A stretch of DNA of 64,000 nucleotides from Magnolia sinica (taxonomy: Eukaryota; Streptophyta; Magnoliopsida; Magnoliales; Magnoliaceae). Below the pieces are notes generated by a model that had not been told where the DNA came from, did not search any database, and saw only the letters and a list, made by a program, of their open reading frames with translations. The position numbers and the translations under genes are program-made. This document shows, one piece after another, positions 58,445 through 64,000 of the stretch. The stretch lies in NCBI RefSeq assembly GCF_029962835.1, contig NC_080582.1, positions 14,020,032 through 14,084,031 of the forward strand, in the 5' to 3' direction. Each line of letters starts with the position of its first letter. Within the stretch, counting starts at the first letter, position 1.

Positions 58445-59492
58445 TGTTAGAAAAGTTTCTTTTGAATACACCGAAAATAAAAAATAAAAAAATAAAAAAT
58501 ATCACTAGGCTGAATCACGTATAAAATACGCTGTCCTTAAAGCGTGATTCGCCTCCTTATCAACTGCTGATGGGTTACAAACGAATTGCTTCCAGGATAA
58601 GACAAGCCTTATCTGGATCCAGCGTGCAACAATCTCGATAGGTCCACTATGGAACAATTTAATACAGCAGATTTATTCTGGCAGACTTAGACGATAGAGA
58701 TGATAACAGTATTCTAAAATGAAGCTATGGACTGTATCTGATTTGATGGGAGAGATGATGTGTAGAGATGATTAAATTGGACTGGAATGGTCCAGTTTAT
58801 ATAGGCCTCAAGTTTAGACCCATTGCTGTGTGGTATTCAATGGTCCAGAACGTTTGAAAAATGTTTCTGGCCATTGTCCATTAATCTTAGACGTTTCTGG
58901 TCATTAGATCTGTAAATCTGACCGTTGGATCATCCTGACCCGTCCGTTTTCGGACCGTTGTGGCTTTTAAGGTAGCCATCCATTTAAGAAACGGCTGGAC
59001 GTTTCGGATTTACGATCCGACCGTTCTTAGTCACCTATAAAACCCAGGCTCATTTCTAACATTTCAGATCCACACCGCCCTAAGGCTCTGACCAGACCCA
59101 TCGCACCGTCTCGCACCGGTTCGCGTAAGGTCGCGAGGGAGCGACCACTCTGCGACACGATGCGCACGTGCGAAGTATAAAGTGCGTCATCTAGCGCCAC
59201 TACAGCCACACAACCACACAGCCCACCCCCACGCCCTCGTTGTGCGTGCGTGTGTGTTGGAACACACAACCCGTCTTTCATCTCCTCCAAAAAGCTTCAA
59301 GTAAGAATACCCTTCTCAACATCTCATATAAACCACGAAACTATTCTTTGCATTTTCGACGTGGGACAAAGCATATACAACGCACTTTTTAATTCAAAAG
59401 TTCAAAAAAGTATTTTGGCGGGAAAATCTTAAAATTTTGAAAATTTTGAATTTTTATTTTTTATTATTTTTTAAACCACTGATTTTTCAACA
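58445..59492 (-). repeat. 5' LTR of the copia element
   Basis: About 1.05 kb from TGTTAG to CA. Read on the minus strand, a TATATAAACTGG box near 58800 marks the probable promoter, with transcription heading left. TTTCC follows at 59493. Confidence 0.8.
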
Positions 59493-59497
59493 TTTCC

Positions 59498-60610
59498 TGT
59501 GAAAGGCTTTCCCAAGAAGATCCCGTGCTGGGATGCTGTGTGGGGCTCACCGTGATGATCGTGAGCAATTCATCCCGTCTATCCATTTAGATAGTTCATG
59601 TAAGGAGGCATCCCAAAGCCATGTGAGCCACGTAAGAGGAAAAATTAAGGAAAGACATGCCTCAGTCATGGGTTCGCTTTGGATAGTTTTACGGATCTAC
59701 CCCACAAAGGCATTACTCGTGAGTACAGATAAAAGGCGTCCTGCGACTCTGTCCCGTCAAGAGAGAGTTACGTACTCTTATAGATCGAGATAGTTGATAA
59801 ACAGGCATAGTGAAAATGTGTATTCGGAAGCACTAACATCAAATTCAACCGTTTAAATGGTGAAAATAAGTATCGATGGATTGAATATCAAAAAATGACA
59901 TGATTTATTTCCTCATTTAGCCGATTGGTGGATAACTAATGAACGGTTAGAAATGAAATTGAGTGCACGGTCGGAATTCAATGAACATATATGGAGTAAT
60001 CAGTGGCTGGAATAATTCAATCAGTATGATTTTGAGATGATGGAGTACCAAAACTAGGTCAGGTAATTTGGATGGCTTTTTGGAGTTAATAAGAGCCACG
60101 TGTACAATTTCTAAGCAGCTGGGGTTGAATGTTTATATGCAATCCAACTGTTTATCTAGTCGTTCCCACTGGGATGAAGTGAAAATACGGGAAACTTAGC
60201 TTGATTCAAAACTTTTATGACCATACTAACATTTCAATGATAGTCATTTAATCTCCACCGTTTCCTCTTATGTGGCCCACTGGAGTTTTGGATCCACCTC
60301 ATATTTGGTCAGAGGTTCTAAAATGAGTTCGCAAGATGGATGGATAGAGTAGATTTCACAAAAACATCATGGTGGGCCTCACCCAGTATTTTGATAGGAG
60401 AACTTTCCGGCAAGGATGGAGATTTCCTACAAAGCCTCGTAGGGAGAATTCTTGCGCTGGATGCCGGGTGGGGCACCGCGATGTTAGTGAGAAATTTACT
60501 CCGTCCATCTATTTTGCAGGCTATCTAACTAAAATGAGGCACGTCCAAAACTATGGAGGAAAATTTGGAGAAAGATGCCAACCGTTGAATCCATGTACAT
60601 TATTGTAAAT
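59498..60610. repeat. Mosaic of diverged short repeats
   Basis: Phrases near 59520-59660 (CCCGTGCTGGGATGCTGTGT, GAGGCATCCCAAAGCC) recur in altered form near 60440-60580 (GCGCTGGATGCCGGGTGGGG, ATGAGGCACGTCCAAA). Between them (60160-60380) lies a partial fold-back copy. No gene was recognised. Confidence 0.5.
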
Positions 60611-60614
60611 GATC

Positions 60615-61090
60615 CAATGGCTAGTGGTGTGCTCTGTGGGCCCCACCATGATGCATATGTTTCATCCATATCATCCATCCATTTTGAATGATCATTTTAT
60701 ATATAAAAGCTAAAAAATGAGGTATATCCAAATCTCAAGTGGACCACACTCCCACCTGCCAAACTTTTGGAAGCCACAAAAGTTTTAGATAAAGCTGATA
60801 TTTGCTTCTTCCCTACATCCACGTCTACATGACTTAATTAATAGATTGGAAGTCAAATAAATATTACAGTGGACCCTAGAATGTTTTTAACATGGTACAT
60901 TCAATCACCACTATTTTTCTGTGGTGTGTTCTAACCAAGATTTAGATCTGCTTCATTTTTGGAATCAAACACTAAAATGATATGTAAAAATGAATGAATG
61001 GCATGGATAGGGCATATAATATACATCATGGTGGGGCCACACTGCACCGACCGCTAGCACCTGGCTAGTGCCAGCGTCACTGGCCAAACT
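60615..61090. mobile_element. Fold-back repeat, copy 4
   Basis: It runs from GGCTAGTGGTGTGCTCTGTG to CACTGCACCGACCGCTAGCA, with inverted ends and the family interior (AAGTGGACCACACTCCCAC, AAAAGTTTTAGATAAAGCTG). Confidence 0.8.
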
Positions 61091-61179
61091 GCGTCCCTCG
61101 GAACCTATACGTTACACACAGTAATTTTCAACCGTCCAAATTATTGGCCCACTTCAGATAAGTTATTAATTTAGGACGC

Positions 61180-61625
61180 AGATTGGTCTCTGTGGGGCCA
61201 TCACGATACATAGGTTCTATCCACACCGTGAATTCATTTTGCCGTATCATTTTAGGGTACAACACCAAAATATAGGCACATCCAAAGCTCAAATGTACCA
61301 CACACCACAGGCTTTAATAATAATGCCCATTGAAGCCTTCATAGGGCCATGGTAATGTTTAATTGCCATCCAACCCTTTCATAAGGCCGTACGGACCTGG
61401 ACGAAGGTAAAACACCACTATCAAGTTTGATATTTAATCCTTGGAAAGTTTTTAAACGGAGGAGCCTTGGAAGTTTTTAACGGTGGGCGTTCAATCACCA
61501 CTGTTTCCTCTGTTGTGGTCCACCTGAGATTTGGTTATGCTTATTTTTTATATCATGCCATCAAATCAACTGTAAAATCGGGACAGTATGGATGTAAAGA
61601 ACATACATCAAGGTGGGCTCCACAG
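61180..61625. repeat. Partial fold-back-family repeat
   Basis: GTCTCTGTGGGGCCATCACG at the left and CATCAAGGTGGGCTCCACAG at the right face each other as inverted ends. The interior is diverged and contains a short duplication of GGAAAGTTTTTAA near 61443 and 61470. Confidence 0.6.
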
Positions 61626-61867
61626 TCAGGGATCCACCGAAGCCAGGCCCCCTATTTTGCTTCCCATACATTCCGCAGCCATGAAGGAAGATGCATGAAA
61701 AGAAGAGAGCATCACACAATCCTTCTTGTCCACGTGATCCGGAACGTTGATGTTATGGTCTCTTCTATCTATCTATCGAACTATTAGAAATGAGTAGCTA
61801 CCGTTCATCATGTTAGCAACACAAGTGAGTTGAACTTTGGCCGTTCATTATCATTTTTAATGATCCC

Positions 61868-62705
61868 ATTCTTCATGCATGTGTAACCCACCTGATGATT
61901 GGACCGAACATGCAATTTTTAGGTTACAAAGATTAATTATCACTGACGCACACCTGATGAACGGTCCAATTTGGTACACGCATGCCATGTCATCACGTGC
62001 AAAGCACTTGTGTTTGAACGAGACGATCTCAGATATATTTTATTGCGTTTTATTTATTGAATTCTGATAGTTGGGTAGTTTTCATTTTAACCGTCTACCA
62101 AATGTCTGCCAGTGGTCCAATTAAAAGGTTGAATCAATGTAAAGAAATTTTATTTTGAATTACTTGCGTGCCATGTGTACATTAATGCGTGCGTATCAGA
62201 TCTCTTACACTGCCAGAGTATCATAGTTTCTCTTATAATTTCCGTTCACCGAACGCTGTATGTAATTTCTACCATATGATAATTACCGTACATTAGAGCT
62301 GTGTTGAACCTGCTCCTAATTGTTACGTAGAATTTAAACGCTTCATATGTTGAAACTGTTTATGGGTACCGTGCATCCGAAGAATCAAAGAATCATAGCC
62401 ATAAAAATCTCAGGTGGGACACAACACGGAGCAATGTAAAACCATCACCACAATATGCAGATTCATTTTAAGCATACAAACGCACAGTCTGCCCACCGTG
62501 AGATACCACATAACTGTGTAATATAGTCAAATGTCTGACCTAATGCCCTGTTGATTGGACTGTTTCGTCCGCTCTCATGCATTGGATGGGCATCCACGGA
62601 ATACAACTAAGACACCTGTCGGCATTTTTAAGGCCTTAAAATGCAACTCGAATTACAATCTTGGCATTATCATGCTCAGGTCATAAAGGACCTCGCAAAC
62701 ACCTC
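61868..62705. repeat. Dispersed repeat, copy B (partner of 6940-7664)
   Basis: It is nearly identical to copy A from ATTCTTCATGCATGTG to the CTCGCAAACACCTC end. It carries about 110 extra bases near 62505-62630. Its left flank (AATGATCCC) continues without a CACTA end, so it shows the uninterrupted sequence. At 62703 it passes straight into the repeat shared with 42153. Confidence 0.8.
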
Positions 62706-64000
62706 TATGTGCACTACATGTGCTAACCTAACTAAAGCTCATGATCAATGCTCCTACTAGATAATCTGAACCAATAAGTATGATGAATACATTACCATTG
62801 GGCTAGGGACCAATTTTCAGCCCAATTTGATCTTTGATGAATGAGATCCATCCAAAACAAATCCAAACGGCCTCAAACTAATCTCGGGCAGATCAGACGA
62901 TCAACGGTAAGATATTTTTTCATCCAATAATAACATCACATGAAATAACACTTCTTTGTGAAATTTTACGTTGATCAGACCCATAACAAGTAGGATCCGG
63001 TCGAAAAAAAGGTCGTAGGTGAGGTCACTAATCAAACCGTGCAATGTTCATAGATTGGGCATCCACCCCTACAATGTCCAATTTTAAAACATCATTCTAT
63101 CAAGTCACATAGCTTGGCCAATCCTATAACTACACAATCAATAAAATAATTTACCTCAATAATTGTCACACCTCGAAAATTAGCATCCGAGTAAAGAGAC
63201 TCCGGTCTAAAGTTTCCGGGTGTGAACCAAATGAAAATATATGTGTGACCTCATTCAAATTCACATTCATTCTACACATCAATAATTAGAGTAGCGCAAT
63301 TCAACTTAATAGATTCAAAGCGAGGTAAAAATAACTAAAATCTATAAATATATGACTAATGGTTAAAGTACAATTCCGATAGAATAATCACCCAAAATGG
63401 GGATTATACAAGCCACAAAGATAATATAACAAAATTAACACATATAGCATGTCCAGTCAAAGACTCCAACATATACTTAGATAAGATTTAAATAAAAATA
63501 AGGTCTTCTAGTTTCACCCGACACTCCCAATACATCACGATGAAAGTGCAAGCCTATCCAAGCCTACCCGCTGGAAACTTCAATAGCACCTGCATTAATA
63601 ACATTACCTGGTTAGTATTTTAAATTAAATACTATCCCAGGTGGGAGTGAGTAGCCAACTCAGTGGTTCCATTAGTTCTAAGTTACATATGTTATCGACA
63701 CAATCAACGCATGTAATGATAAACAGGTAAACAATCACTTCTAAATACTCTTATTAAATGTATGTATGAAATCATAACATGATGCATACCCTTATAATCC
63801 AACACTCCCTTACAAGAAACTTCAATCCATATTTCGCAAATGCCAACACTCCCTCACAAGCGACTCCACCGCCCAATCACAACATTTTATTTAATAAAAT
63901 ACAATTGATGCATATGTTAACTGAGTAGTTATTAAATTCTAATTCATCTAGCATATTGGGAAAGTTAGGGTACCACCATTTTATTATGGTCTCAACCGGA
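62703..64000. repeat. Second copy of the 42153-44000 repeat and LTR-like unit
   Basis: It is the same sequence in the same orientation as 42153 onward, including the TGTCACACCTCG LTR-like start at 63164. Similarity runs to the window edge, where the tandem-duplicated segment begins. Scattered substitutions and small indels separate the copies. Confidence 0.85.

Larger units (their letters stand above)
56143..59492 (-). mobile_element. Ty1/copia LTR element, incomplete (fossil)
   Basis: Minus-strand element bounded by TTTCC target duplications (56138-56142 and 59493-59497). Parts: 5' LTR at 58445-59492; gag (57937-58428, with DLIRLDRFDGSNFTRWQDKL); a CCHC knuckle region near 57600-57650; protease (WWYDTGATVHVCND); the GAG-pre-integrase segment (LWHGRLAHIGYSTIKLMAKN); and part of integrase (HTDICELNGVHTRGVKRYFI, YTLQQNGVAEKKNRTFVEMV); then a shorter 3' LTR at 56143-about 56440. 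No reverse transcriptase or RNase H was recognised. It is broken in several places. The LTR copies differ by a few per cent by eye, which suggests a moderately young insertion. Confidence 0.85.

Noticed and set aside
1-64000. tRNA, rRNA or snoRNA genes
   Set aside because: I saw no convincing A/B boxes with a cloverleaf or rRNA core sequence. The TGGTATCAGAGC at 19570 is a retrotransposon primer-binding site.

Overview
The window is nuclear DNA of a flowering plant. It shows plant-only genes (Pol V largest subunit, phototropin, PPR, LRR-VIII-2 receptor kinase), En/Spm-type CACTA transposons, Tekay-like and copia LTR elements, and many copies of a short fold-back repeat with GTGGGCCCACCATGATGTATG-like ends. 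I could not assign a species. Almost the whole window is transposon and gene debris. Only one gene looks intact: a small four-helix membrane protein at 49812-50560 (minus).

Layout. 1-239 is a GC-rich satellite-like piece. 240-5536 is a degenerate telomere-like (CCTAAA)n array with higher-order structure. 5537-5995 is a TA-flanked fold-back MITE. 5998-6939 is the right end of a CACTA element (X). 6940-7664 is a dispersed repeat that recurs at 61868-62705. 7665 is the left end of a second CACTA element (Y), running right. Y's presumed body carries pieces of unrelated host genes: MET1 (8435-8597), the Pol V subunit NRPE1 (9605-11492, resuming at 32446), an S-type anion channel, phototropin, a PPR protein and the ectodomain of an LRR receptor kinase (37260-40189). 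No right end of Y was found, so assigning all of these to Y is inference.

NRPE1 is split by a third CACTA element (Z, 11493-32442, AAT target duplication). Z carries its own fragments of DJ-1, an LRR receptor kinase (membrane and kinase-start exons) and NOT1, all on the minus strand. Z is in turn split by a Tekay-like gypsy element (16496-28028, TACTC duplication, LTRs of about 3.1 kb). This gives a clear order of events: gene fragment, then Z, then gypsy.

40350-42152 and 50790-61620 are dominated by fold-back repeats of about 0.5 kb, whole or partial, with other elements nested in them. These include a copia-type remnant at 56143-59492 with a TTTCC duplication. 42153-44058 is an LTR-like repeat, also found at 62703-64000. 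A broken L1-type LINE (44059-about 49200, minus) lies next to it.

The main biological theme is serial capture of host gene fragments by CACTA elements. The fragments include pieces of two genes of the DNA-methylation machinery (MET1 and NRPE1) that silences transposons. Family calls rest on reading translations by eye and on remembered family motifs; no database search was run.
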